From: Knoellia flava TL1
Lineage (GTDB): Bacteria > Actinomycetota > Actinomycetes > Actinomycetales > Dermatophilaceae
Direction of reading: 5' to 3'
DNA length: 64,000 nucleotides
NCBI RefSeq assembly: GCF_000768675.1
Contig: NZ_AVPI01000018.1
Span: 1-64,000, forward strand
This document shows positions 56,557 through 64,000 of the stretch, one piece after another. The translations under genes and the position numbers were made by a program. Under the pieces are notes generated by a model that searched no databases, was not told where the DNA came from, and worked only from the letters and a program-made list of their open reading frames with translations. The stretch's first letter is position 1, and each line of letters begins with the position of its first letter.

Positions 56557-56805
56557 GCACCGATCCTAGACACGGGCTGCTCGGCCCCCACCGGCCCGGT
56601 CCGTCGTGGAGGAGCTCGGCGCCACGACCCCTGCACCGGGACGCCGAACCCCCTCCACCACCTCAGACGTGCGCGGGGGCGCGGAGGTTGTGTCCGACGT
56701 GCACCGAGTTCGCGGTTCGTGGGGATCTGCCACGGGAGAGGGGTTCCGTTGTGGCTTCTCGCCAGTCGCGCAGGCGGCGCGGCCCGGTCGATGACGCGTA
56801 TGCCG
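56557..56805. other. Gap between the GNAT gene and the HIT operon
   Basis: 249 bases without a gene. Contains the HIT promoter, an imperfect dyad (near 56644-56660 and 56730-56748, core GAACCCC/GGGGTTC) and one octamer (56798-56805) touching the GNAT stop codon. Confidence 0.6.
56563..56568 (-). promoter_or_regulatory. -10 box of the leaderless HIT-PIM operon
   Basis: TAGGAT on the minus strand, 6 bases before the HIT ATG. Confidence 0.55.
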
Positions 56806-57282
56806 TCAGTCGCGGTCTTCGGGCACCTGCCACTCGAGGCGGTCGTCCGCCGGCGGGAGGAACCCGGCGCGCTCGTAGAGGGTGCGTGCCTCCGGCGCCG
56901 CGATGAGCTGCACGCGGTTCACCCCGTTGTCCATGCACCACTGCTGAAGCGTGCCGAGCAGCCGCCCGCCGAGGCCCACCCCTCGGGCGTCGGCGGTGAC
57001 GAAGAGCAACGAGACGTGCAGCCACCGGTAGGCCGGCCGCCGCGAGCTCGGCAGGGCTGTCATCACGGCAGCCGTCACCATCCCGAGCGGCCGGCCGTCG
57101 GCGGCCTCGGCGACGAACGTCACCCTCGCCCGGTCCGCGAGCCACGCGTCGGCGTACCGGTCGAGGAACCCCGGCTCGGCGACGGCGCCGCACTCGCGGT
57201 CGTCCTGGAGGGTGAGGGCCGCGACCGCGAACGCGTCACGGGGCTCGGCGAGGCGGATCCCGGCGTCCTGCACTCGACCCAC
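56806..57282 (-). CDS. GNAT-family acetyltransferase
   Basis: A 158-residue GNAT enzyme with the acetyl-CoA block FVTADARGVGLGGRLLGTLQQW (about residues 90-112) and C-terminal APEARTLYERAGFLPP. It lies 15 bases after thrS in the same direction. The acceptor is unknown. Confidence 0.88.
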   Translation of the reverse strand: MGRVQDAGIRLAEPRDAFAVAALTLQDDRECGAVAEPGFLDRYADAWLADRARVTFVAEAADGRPLGMVTAAVMTALPSSRRPAYRWLHVSLLFVTADARGVGLGGRLLGTLQQWCMDNGVNRVQLIAAPEARTLYERAGFLPPADDRLEWQVPEDRD

Positions 57283-57297
57283 CTCGCCGGCTCCCGG

Positions 57298-59283
57298 TCA
57301 GACCTGGGCGCGCGACTCGACGGCCGCGAGCACCTCGGCGACGGCGTCCGCGACGGGAACGCCGTTCTTCTGCGAACCGTCGCGGTAGCGGAAGGAGACG
57401 GCGCCGGCCGCCCGGTCCTCCTCACCGGCGATGAGGATGAACGGCACCTTCGACTTGCTCGCGTTGCGGATCTTCTTGGGGAAGCGGTCGTCGCTCTCGT
57501 CGAGCTCGACGCGGATGCCCTTGGCCTTCATCTGCGACAGGACGTCCCAGAGGTAGTCGTTGTACTCGTCCGCGACGGGCACGCCCAGCACCTGGACCGG
57601 GCTGAGCCACACCGGGAACGCGCCGGCGTAGTGCTCGACGAGGACGCCGATGAAGCGCTCGATCGACCCGAACTTCGCCGAGTGGATCATCACCGGCTGC
57701 TGGCGCGAGCCGTCGGACGCCTGGTACTCGAGGCCGAACCGCTCGGGCTGGTTGAAGTCGTACTGGATCGTCGACATCTGCCAGGTGCGGCCGATGGCGT
57801 CGCGCGCCTGCACCGAGATCTTCGGGCCGTAGAACGCGGCGCCGCCGGGGTCGGGCACGAGGTCGACGCCGTACTTGCCGGCGGTCTCCTCGAGGACTCG
57901 GGTGGCGGTCTCCCACTGCTCGGCCGAGCCGATGAACTTGTCCGCCTTCTCGCCGTCCTCGTCGCGGGTGGACAGCTCGAAGTAGTAGTCGTCGAGGCCG
58001 AAGTCCTTGAGCAGCCCGGTGACGAAGTCGAGGAGGTGCTCGACCTCGGCCGGCGCCTGCTCCGGGGTGACGTAGGAGTGCGAGTCGTCCTGGGTCATCG
58101 CCCGTACGCGCGTCAGGCCGTGGACGACGCCGGACTTCTCGTAGCGGTAGACCGACCCGAACTCGAAAAAGCGCAGCGGCAGCTCGCGGTAGGAGCGCCC
58201 GCGCGACCGGAAGATGAGGTTGTGCATCGGGCAGTTCATCGCCTTGAGGCGGTACTCCGCGTGCTCGAGCTCCATCGGCGGGAACATCGTGTCGGCGTAG
58301 TAGGGCAGGTGTCCCGAGGTGTGGAAGAGCCCGTCCTTGCTGATGTGCGGGGTGCCGACGTAGTCGAAGCCCTCCTCGATGTGGCGGCGGCGGACGTAGT
58401 CCTCCATCTCCCGCTTGATGACGCCACCCTTGGGGTGGAAGACGGCCATGCCGGAGCCGATCTCGTCAGGGAAGCTGAAGAGGTCGAGCTCGGCGCCGAG
58501 CTTGCGGTGGTCGCGCTTCTCGGCCTCGGCGAGGCGGTCGAGGTAGGCCTTGAGGTCGTCCTTGGTCGGCCACGCGGTGCCGTAGATGCGCTGGAGCTGA
58601 GGGTTCTTCTCGGACCCGCGCCAGTACGCCGCAGCGCTGCGCATGACCTTGAAGGCGTTGCCGAGCACCTTGGTGGTGGGCACGTGGGGCCCGCGGCAGA
58701 GGTCGCCCCACGCGCGGGTGCCGTCACGACGGACGTTGTCGTAGATCGTGAGCTGCGCGCCACCGACCTCGACGTCGGCGCCTTCGGCCTTGTCCCCTGC
58801 CGCGCCACCCTTGAGCCCGATGAGCTCGCACTTGTAGGGCTCGTCCTTCAGCTCGACGAGCGCGTCGTCGTCGCTGACCTCGCGCCGCACGAAGGTCTGG
58901 CCCTCGTTGACGATCTTCTGCATGACCTTCTCGAGGGCCTTGAGGTCCTCGGGGGTGAACGGCTCGGCGACATCGAAGTCGTAGTAGAAGCCGTCGCGGA
59001 CGGGCGGCCCGATCCCGAGCTTGGCGTCCGGGTTGACCTGCTGCACGGCCTGCGCGAGGACGTGGGCGGCACTGTGACGCAGCACGTCCAGCCCGTCCTG
59101 CTCCTGCGCGGTCACCGGCTCGACGACGTCGCCGTCGGCGAGGACGTGCGCGAGGTCGCGCAGCTCGCCACCGACCCGCGCGACGAGGACGTCTCGCTGT
59201 CCCTCGAAGAGCTCGCCCGCCGTCGTCCCCGGGTCCACCGATCGCTCGTCTCCGGCGACGTGGACGCTGATCTGGGATGACAC
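57298..59283 (-). CDS. thrS: Threonine-tRNA ligase
   Basis: Class II synthetase of 661 residues. Order: TGS domain (1-65), editing domain with [13 protein letters not shown], the catalytic core with [36 protein letters not shown] and [12 protein letters not shown], and the anticodon domain. GTG 59283 follows AGGAGA at 6 bases. The leader holds a hairpin built from two inverted octamers and a TAGCAT -10 (59350-59355). It equals Rv2614c in the PIM neighbourhood. Confidence 0.97.
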   Translation of the reverse strand: MSSQISVHVAGDERSVDPGTTAGELFEGQRDVLVARVGGELRDLAHVLADGDVVEPVTAQEQDGLDVLRHSAAHVLAQAVQQVNPDAKLGIGPPVRDGFYYDFDVAEPFTPEDLKALEKVMQKIVNEGQTFVRREVSDDDALVELKDEPYKCELIGLKGGAAGDKAEGADVEVGGAQLTIYDNVRRDGTRAWGDLCRGPHVPTTKVLGNAFKVMRSAAAYWRGSEKNPQLQRIYGTAWPTKDDLKAYLDRLAEAEKRDHRKLGAELDLFSFPDEIGSGMAVFHPKGGVIKREMEDYVRRRHIEEGFDYVGTPHISKDGLFHTSGHLPYYADTMFPPMELEHAEYRLKAMNCPMHNLIFRSRGRSYRELPLRFFEFGSVYRYEKSGVVHGLTRVRAMTQDDSHSYVTPEQAPAEVEHLLDFVTGLLKDFGLDDYYFELSTRDEDGEKADKFIGSAEQWETATRVLEETAGKYGVDLVPDPGGAAFYGPKISVQARDAIGRTWQMSTIQYDFNQPERFGLEYQASDGSRQQPVMIHSAKFGSIERFIGVLVEHYAGAFPVWLSPVQVLGVPVADEYNDYLWDVLSQMKAKGIRVELDESDDRFPKKIRNASKSKVPFILIAGEEDRAAGAVSFRYRDGSQKNGVPVADAVAEVLAAVESRAQV

Positions 59284-59313
59284 AGGCTTCTCCTGGGGTG
59301 GGAACTGCGGAAC

Positions 59314-59347
59314 GTATGCCGTGTGCGGACGTCCCGACACGGCATAC
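59314..59347. promoter_or_regulatory. Leader hairpin of thrS formed by two inverted octamers
   Basis: GTATGCCGTGT (59314-59324) and ACACGGCATAC (59337-59347) pair over 11 bases around a 12-base loop. On the minus strand it would lie at the very 5' end of the thrS mRNA, since TAGCAT (59350-59355) is just upstream. Confidence 0.6.
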
Positions 59348-59452
59348 CGATGCTATCCGCCGCCGTAGGAGGGGTGCGACGCAGTTCCGACGCTGTGGCT
59401 AGGGTCGAACCCGCCCCGACGACACCGCAACACGCCACCCGAAGGAGCCCTC

Positions 59453-59782
59453 TTGATCTTCATCACCGCCCGCTTCCTCGTCCGTCCCGAGCACGCCGAC
59501 CACTGGCCCGAGATCTCGCGCGAGTTCACCGAGGCGACCCGCGCCGAGCCCGGGTGCCTGTGGTTCGACTGGTCGCGCAGCCTCGACGACCCCAACGAGT
59601 ACGTCCTCGTCGAGGCGTTCCGCGACGACGAGGCGGGGGCAGCGCACGTCGGCTCGGACCACTTCCGCGCGGCCCAGCGCCACCTGCCGCCGCACCTCGC
59701 CGCGACGCCGCGCATCGTCAACGCCACCGTGCCGGGGACCGAGTGGTCCGAGCTGGGCGAGATGGCCGTCGACGACGCCTGA
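59453..59782 (+). CDS. Antibiotic biosynthesis monooxygenase (ABM)-domain protein
   Basis: A 109-residue dimeric ABM-fold protein: IFITARFLVRPEHADHW, PGCLWFDWSRS and EAFRDDEAGAAHVGSDHF. Members include small monooxygenases, haem-degrading enzymes and proteins of unknown function. It starts at TTG 59453 behind GAAGGAG. Confidence 0.88.
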   Translation: MIFITARFLVRPEHADHWPEISREFTEATRAEPGCLWFDWSRSLDDPNEYVLVEAFRDDEAGAAHVGSDHFRAAQRHLPPHLAATPRIVNATVPGTEWSELGEMAVDDA

Positions 59783-59824
59783 GCCGAACCCGAAATAGGC
59801 ATGCGGCAGGGAGCCGTGCCGCTC

Positions 59825-59830
59825 TACGGT
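59825..59830 (+). promoter_or_regulatory. -10 box of the GNAT-like gene
   Basis: TACGGT, 6 bases before ATG 59837, fitting a leaderless transcript. Confidence 0.5.
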
Positions 59831-59836
59831 TCGGGC

Positions 59837-60589
59837 ATGGAGCTCGTCGTCGCCAGCCTCGCGGACCGCCCGGACCTCGCTCCGCTGCTGCGCGAGTTCG
59901 ACGACCCGTGGCCGGAGTTCATGAAGTGGGACCCGGTGAGCGACCAGTACTACTCGCGGGCCGCGACGACGTTCGCCGCGTGGACCCTCGTCGCGTGGGA
60001 CGCAGCGGACCCGGAGCGGCTCGTGGCGAAGTCGCACTCGATCCCGTTCGCGATGGGTGAGGACCTCGGGCGCTCCGAGCTGCCCGACGACGGGTGGGAC
60101 GGCGTCATCACGTGGGCGTTCTACGACGAGGTGGCCGGGCGCGAGCCGACGCACGTGTCCGCTCTCGAGGTCGCCATCCGCCAGGACCTCCAGGGCACGG
60201 GGCTCGCCTCGGTCATGCTCGAGCACAAGCGCCGCAACGCCGCTCGCCACGGGTTCCACGACCTCGTCGCGCCGGTGCGCCCGAGCCTCAAGCACCTCCA
60301 TCCCCACCTGCCGATGACCGACTACGTCACCCGCATGCGCGAGGACGGGCTGCCGGAGGACCCGTGGCTGCGGCTGCACGTCCGCGTCGGCGGCGAGGTC
60401 GTCAAGGTGTGCCCTCGCGCGATGACGATCTCCGGGACGCTCGCCGAGTGGCGCCGCTGGACCGGGCTGCCGTTCGAGCGGAGCGGCGACGTCGAGGTGC
60501 CGTTCGCGCTCAACCCGGTGCACGTCAGCGTCGAGCACGACCACGCGGTCTACGTGGAGCCGGGTGTGTGGGTGCACCACCGCATCTGA
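59837..60589 (+). CDS. GNAT-like protein
   Basis: A 250-residue protein with a GNAT-like acetyl-CoA block (VAIRQDLQGTGLASVMLEHKRR near residues 114-135) and otherwise uncharacterised flanks. It contains HVSALEVAIRQDL as strand beta4. The C-terminal 70 residues (WRRWTGLPFERSGDVEVPFALNP) look like a conserved extra domain. The leaderless ATG at 59837 is preferred over an in-frame ATG 12 codons earlier. Confidence 0.7.
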   Translation: MELVVASLADRPDLAPLLREFDDPWPEFMKWDPVSDQYYSRAATTFAAWTLVAWDAADPERLVAKSHSIPFAMGEDLGRSELPDDGWDGVITWAFYDEVAGREPTHVSALEVAIRQDLQGTGLASVMLEHKRRNAARHGFHDLVAPVRPSLKHLHPHLPMTDYVTRMREDGLPEDPWLRLHVRVGGEVVKVCPRAMTISGTLAEWRRWTGLPFERSGDVEVPFALNPVHVSVEHDHAVYVEPGVWVHHRI

Positions 60590-60594
60590 GGCTC

Positions 60595-60600
60595 TAGGTT
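60595..60600 (+). promoter_or_regulatory. -10 box of the leaderless S9 peptidase gene
   Basis: TAGGTT, 7 bases before ATG 60608; no ribosome-binding site. Confidence 0.55.
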
Positions 60601-60607
60601 GGCGGCC

Positions 60608-62488
60608 ATGCCCGATCTGCCCTTCGGCTCCTGGCCGTCGCCCCTCTCCCCTGCCGCGCTCACCGCGGCGACGCGCATGCTCGACGAGGTGCGCGTCGAC
60701 GGTGCCGACACCTACTGGCTCGAGTCGCGACCCTGGGAGGCGGGCCGCGTCGCGCTCGTCCGGCACGTCGGTGCGACCGGCGAGGTCGAGGACGTCGTCG
60801 GCGAGGGCGTCAACGTGCGGTCCCGGGTGCACGAGTACGGCGGAGGCGCGTATGCCGTCCGGTCCGGTGTCGTCGTCGTCGCCACGATCCCGGACCTGCG
60901 GGTCCACGTCGTCGAGGACGGCGAGCTGCGCGCCATCACCCCCGAGGGCGGGTTCCGCTACGGCGGCCTCGTGCTCGGCGACGGGTTCGTCCTCGCCGTG
61001 CGCGAGGACCACTCCACCGACGGCGAGCCCGTCAACACCCTCGTGCAGCTCACCCTCGACGGCGGCAACGACGACGGCGGGCGGGTGATCTGGCAAGGCA
61101 CCGACTTCGTCTCGCGCGCGGCGCTCTCCGAGGACGGGACCGAGGTCGCCGTCGTCACGTGGGACCACCCGAACCTGCCGTGGGACACCACGACCCTCCG
61201 CCGCGCCACCCTCACCGACGCGGGCCCCCTCGACTGGTCGGTCGTGGCCGGGGACGACGAGGTCTCGGTCGGCCAGCCGAGGTTCGCACCGGACGGCTCG
61301 CTCTGGTTCGCGTCCGACGACTCCGGGTGGTGGAACCTCAAGCGGCACACCGGATCCGGGACGCAGGCCCTCCACTCCGTCGAGGCCGACCTCATGACGC
61401 CGCAGTGGGTGCTCGGCATGAGTGACCACGCGCCCCTCGACGACGGACGAGGCCTCGTCCACTGGTGGGCCGACGAGGCGGGGCACCTCGGCGTCCTCGA
61501 TCCCCGGTCGGGCAGCATCACCGAGCTCGACGTCGACGGCGTCCAGTTCGACCACCTCCAGGCCACGGGCGACGAGGTGGCTTTCCGGGTGGGCACCCTC
61601 TCGGAGCTGCCCGTCATCGTGCGCGGCCCGGTCGACGGACCGTGGACGCCGCTGAGGCGCAGCCGCGACGAGGGGCTCGACCCGGCATACGCGAGCACGG
61701 CGCAGCCGTGGACCTGGACCAACAGCGAGGGTCTCGAGGCGCATGGCGTCTTCCTCCCGCCGACGTCGCCGGACGCTACCGGGCCCGAGGGCGAGCTCCC
61801 GCCGTTGCTCGTTCTCGTCCACGGCGGGCCGACGGCGCGGACCGAGGCCGGGCTCCAGCTGGGCCGCGCGTTCTGGACGACTCGCGGCTTCGCCGTGCTC
61901 GACGTCAACTACTCGGGCAGCACCGGCTACGGCCGCGACTACCGCAACCGGCTCCGCGGCCAGTGGGGGGTCGTCGACAACGACGACATCGTCACCGGCG
62001 CTCGCTCGCTCGCCGAGGCTGGACTCGTCGACGGCGCGCGGCTCGCCATTCGCGGCGGGAGCGCCGGAGGGTATGCCGTCCTGCGGGCGCTCACGACGAG
62101 CGACGCCTTCGCTGCCGGCACGAGCTACTTCGGCGTGGCCGACCTCGAGGCGCTCGCGAGCGACACGCACAAGTTCGAGTCGCGCTACCTCGACCAGATG
62201 GTCGGGCCCTACCCGGAGGCGAAGGAGACCTACGTCGACCGGTCGCCGATCCACCACCTCGACTCGGTGCACGGCGCCGTGCTGCTGCTCCAGGGCGGCA
62301 TCGACGAGGTCGTCCCGCCGGCGCAGGCCGAGACGATGGCCGCCGCGATGCGGGCCGCCGGGCAGGAGGTCGACCTCGTCCTCTATCCCGACGAGGGTCA
62401 CGGCTTCCGTGCGGCCTCGGCGATCGAGGACTCGCTGGGTCGCGAGCTCGCCTTCTATGGACGGGTCTTCGGCTTCACCCCTGCGTAG
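60608..62488 (+). CDS. S9-family serine peptidase (prolyl oligopeptidase-like)
   Basis: A 626-residue alpha/beta-hydrolase with an N-terminal beta-propeller (about 20-360) and C-terminal catalytic domain. The nucleophile is in RGGSAGGYAVLRAL (Ser near 484), the oxyanion block is LVHGGPTAR, and the catalytic His in YPDEGHGF (about 597). No signal peptide, so it is probably cytoplasmic and cleaves peptides. The last 34 bases overlap the convergent metalloprotease gene. Confidence 0.94.
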   Translation: MPDLPFGSWPSPLSPAALTAATRMLDEVRVDGADTYWLESRPWEAGRVALVRHVGATGEVEDVVGEGVNVRSRVHEYGGGAYAVRSGVVVVATIPDLRVHVVEDGELRAITPEGGFRYGGLVLGDGFVLAVREDHSTDGEPVNTLVQLTLDGGNDDGGRVIWQGTDFVSRAALSEDGTEVAVVTWDHPNLPWDTTTLRRATLTDAGPLDWSVVAGDDEVSVGQPRFAPDGSLWFASDDSGWWNLKRHTGSGTQALHSVEADLMTPQWVLGMSDHAPLDDGRGLVHWWADEAGHLGVLDPRSGSITELDVDGVQFDHLQATGDEVAFRVGTLSELPVIVRGPVDGPWTPLRRSRDEGLDPAYASTAQPWTWTNSEGLEAHGVFLPPTSPDATGPEGELPPLLVLVHGGPTARTEAGLQLGRAFWTTRGFAVLDVNYSGSTGYGRDYRNRLRGQWGVVDNDDIVTGARSLAEAGLVDGARLAIRGGSAGGYAVLRALTTSDAFAAGTSYFGVADLEALASDTHKFESRYLDQMVGPYPEAKETYVDRSPIHHLDSVHGAVLLLQGGIDEVVPPAQAETMAAAMRAAGQEVDLVLYPDEGHGFRAASAIEDSLGRELAFYGRVFGFTPA

Positions 62489-62976
62489 AGGCTCTTCAAC
62501 GCTGCACGGTCGGCGTCGGTGACGCCGACCGCCGACCCGGGAGCACCGGTGACCTCGTGCATGAGCCGTGCGGGGTCCGCACTGTGGTGCAGTCCGAAGC
62601 AGTGGCCGACCTCGTGCGCGAGGACGGCGTCGCTGACGTGCCGGTGGTGGACGAGGATGACGCACCCCGTGATCCGGTCGCCGTCGAGGGTCGGCGGGAA
62701 GGCCTTGCCCCCGACGTCTGCACCCGTGGTCGAGTCGTTCGTGGTCACGCCACGCACGACGTCGATGTCGGGGTCGATGGTGCCGTAGCGGACGAGGAAC
62801 GGTGCGTTCCACTGCTGTGCCGCTGCCACCGCCTGTCGGTCGTCGATGGTGACCACGGGCTGCTGCCACGTGGCGACCGGCGCGACCGACGACTGCCGCT
62901 GGGCCATGACCACCGTGCCACCTCCGGCGCAGAGCACGCCGGCGGCGACGGCGGCCACGACCGACGCAGACCTCAT
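62455..62976 (-). CDS. Secreted metzincin-like zinc metalloprotease
   Basis: A 173-residue protein with a signal peptide (MRSASVVAAVAAGVLCAGGG) and the metzincin motif HEVGHCFGLHH near residue 120, which supplies three zinc ligands and the catalytic Glu. LMHEVTG, downstream, supplies the Met-turn. It is shorter than classic matrix metalloproteases. It is leaderless (TACGCT at 62983-62988). Substrate is unknown. Confidence 0.87.
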   Translation of the reverse strand: MRSASVVAAVAAGVLCAGGGTVVMAQRQSSVAPVATWQQPVVTIDDRQAVAAAQQWNAPFLVRYGTIDPDIDVVRGVTTNDSTTGADVGGKAFPPTLDGDRITGCVILVHHRHVSDAVLAHEVGHCFGLHHSADPARLMHEVTGAPGSAVGVTDADRAALKSLYAGVKPKTRP

Positions 62977-62982
62977 CCGCCG

Positions 62983-62988
62983 AGCGTA
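62983..62988 (-). promoter_or_regulatory. -10 box of the leaderless metalloprotease gene
   Basis: TACGCT on the minus strand, 6 bases before the ATG. Confidence 0.55.
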
Positions 62989-63008
62989 GAGGCCCCGGGA
63001 CCTCGGCG

Positions 63009-63863
63009 TCAGCGGCGGGCGAAGGTGAGCACGAGGTGCTCGGTCTCGGGCTTCCGGGTGGACCGGAGCCCCGCGACGACCGGCTGGGAGCCCCGGTCGA
63101 CGACGAGGTCGACCGACCCCGGCAGGAGCACCGGCTTGCGGAACCACACGTGCGACGTGCTCGGTCCGTTGACCGACCGGCCAAGGGCGGCGAGCACCCG
63201 GGCCGAGGTCCACATGCCGTGGGCGATCGCCTTCGGGAACCCCATGGCCTTCGCGGTGAGCGGGTGCATGTGGATCGGGTTGACGTCACCCGAGACCGCC
63301 GCATACCGGCGCCCGAGGTCGCCCTGCAGGCGCCACTGCGCGGCGGCGACACCTGTCGGGATGGGTGGCGCCTCGGTGCCGCGCTCGGCGTCCGGGTTGC
63401 CGCGCCCGCGGGCGAGGTAGGTCGACCGGCCGCTCCAGACGGACTCCCCGTCGACGCTCACCTCGGTGACGAGGTCGACCTGCCGGCCCTTCGGGTGGTC
63501 GCGCAGGTCCTCCGCGTGCACCGACACGTCGAGCACGTCGTCGGCGGTGAGGGTCCGCCGGACGGTGATGACGTTCTCGACGTGCACGAGCCCGACGAGC
63601 GGCAGCGGGAAGGCCTTGCGCGCCATGAGCTCGGCCTGCAGCGGGAACCCGAGGATGTGCGGGTAGGTGTGCGGCAGGACGTCGTCGACGCCGAAGCCGC
63701 ACAGCCGCTGGTAGTCGAGCAGGTGCTCGCGGTCCACGGTGTGCCCCTTGAGCACGAGCTCGCTCGCGGGGAGCGTCGACCCGGACTTCTTGCCGGCCAG
63801 CGCCGCGCGCACGAAGACCTTGGCGAGGGTGGGTGCGGAGTCGAAGGTCTCCTGCTGTGCCAT
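63009..63863 (-). CDS. MaoC-like dehydratase (double hot-dog, HtdX-like)
   Basis: A 284-residue enoyl-thioester hydratase/dehydratase. The hydratase-2 motif is YAAVSGDVNPIHMHPLTAK near residue 190, with Asp and His as catalytic pair; the N-terminal half is a degenerate hot-dog. It corresponds to Rv0241c (htdX), which follows fabG4 as here. The ATG at 63863 shares one base with the fabG stop (TGATG); GTG 63866 is an alternative. Confidence 0.92.
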   Translation of the reverse strand: MAQQETFDSAPTLAKVFVRAALAGKKSGSTLPASELVLKGHTVDREHLLDYQRLCGFGVDDVLPHTYPHILGFPLQAELMARKAFPLPLVGLVHVENVITVRRTLTADDVLDVSVHAEDLRDHPKGRQVDLVTEVSVDGESVWSGRSTYLARGRGNPDAERGTEAPPIPTGVAAAQWRLQGDLGRRYAAVSGDVNPIHMHPLTAKAMGFPKAIAHGMWTSARVLAALGRSVNGPSTSHVWFRKPVLLPGSVDLVVDRGSQPVVAGLRSTRKPETEHLVLTFARR

Positions 63864-64000
63864 CACGCCCCCAGGAGCATCTGGCCGCAGACCCGCACGG
63901 TGTTGCCGGTGACGGCGCGGTTGGCGTCCCAGGCGAAGTAGCCGATCGTCTCGGCGACGTCGACCGGCTGGCCGCCCTGCGACAGTGAGTTCATGAGCCG
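63863..64000 (-). CDS. 3-oxoacyl-ACP reductase (FabG4-like), C-terminal end
   Basis: The last 45 residues of a short-chain dehydrogenase run into the window edge: the typical [19 protein letters not shown] and [13 protein letters not shown] tail. The adjacency to the MaoC dehydratase matches the fabG4-htdX pair of mycobacteria, which performs reduction and dehydration of acyl chains. Confidence 0.88.
   Translation of the reverse strand, partial: RLMNSLSQGGQPVDVAETIGYFAWDANRAVTGNTVRVCGQMLLGA

Noticed and set aside
59284-59452. T-box leader for thrS
   Set aside because: I cannot see the T-box sequence or a specifier loop; only a simple hairpin made from two octamers is visible.
59399-63352. 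A 1317-codon minus-strand open frame
   Set aside because: It runs across several well-supported plus-strand genes and a riboswitch-free promoter region, has repetitive Arg/Asp/Gly composition and no domain.

Overview
This 64 kb window is chromosomal core sequence from a very GC-rich actinomycete. The gene content points to Micrococcales, most likely Intrasporangiaceae; that placement is inference. It has phosphatidylinositol mannoside biosynthesis genes, an odhI/garA FHA switch, many GTGA/ATGA-coupled operons, many leaderless starts, and gene neighbourhoods that run parallel to Mycobacterium tuberculosis Rv1822-Rv1832, Rv1701-Rv1713 and Rv2580c-Rv2614c. I see no transposase, phage gene or CRISPR array.

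Layout. 0-2 kb: 3' part of sbcC and a VOC protein. 2.2-11.4 kb, minus strand: pgsA, DUF881, sbp, DUF881, gcvH, garA, ftsR-like MerR, DUF151 nuclease, resR-like MerR and gcvP, the last behind a glycine riboswitch. 11.5-14.4 kb, plus strand: a PatB/MalY aminotransferase, a phospholipase D-family protein and tRNA-Pro(GGG). 14.5-19.6 kb, minus: a tightly coupled four-gene operon of a lone receiver domain, a HEAT-repeat membrane protein, a processive family-2 glycosyltransferase and a sensor kinase. 19.7-28.5 kb, minus: xerD, parA-like, scpA, scpB, rluB, tyrA, cmk, plsC-like, der. 28.5-35 kb: ald, a membrane protein, hisS, an MBL hydrolase, a membrane cyclophilin and a DUF349 protein. 35.0-35.45 kb is a dyad-rich gap without genes. 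35.4-45.9 kb, minus: pdxT, yebC, ruvCAB, then yajC-secD-secF-apt-rel. 45.9-50.8 kb, plus: GNAT, kynU, a YdeP-like molybdopterin oxidoreductase and fdhD. 50.9-59.3 kb, minus: thrS, GNAT, HIT, PIP synthase, PIM acyltransferase, pimA, a LemA-like protein, pdxS and a membrane protein. 59.4-64 kb: an ABM protein, a GNAT-like protein, an S9 peptidase, a secreted metzincin-like protease, a MaoC dehydratase and the end of a fabG-type reductase.

How genes work together. gcvP and gcvH belong to the glycine cleavage system. The genes between them are regulators and an FHA protein that control TCA/glutamate flux and cell growth in relatives. yajC-secD-secF assist Sec export. ruvABC, xerD, scpAB, parA-like and sbcC act on chromosome recombination and segregation. 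PIP synthase, PatA-like and PimA build the PIM membrane anchor. pdxS and pdxT make PLP, which several enzymes here use.

Most notable observations. (1) The octamer GTATGCCG (reverse complement CGGCATAC) occurs 42 times by eye, against about 2 expected, on both strands equally and enriched in the small non-coding fraction. It behaves like a DNA-level signal such as an uptake-sequence-like or HIP1-like motif. (2) Two unrelated gaps each hold a tandem dimer of a palindromic element with the same 62-bp period, one of them creating a small ORF overlapping the xerD start. (3) The receiver/HEAT/glycosyltransferase/kinase operon looks like a dedicated phospho-signalling device for an extracellular polysaccharide.
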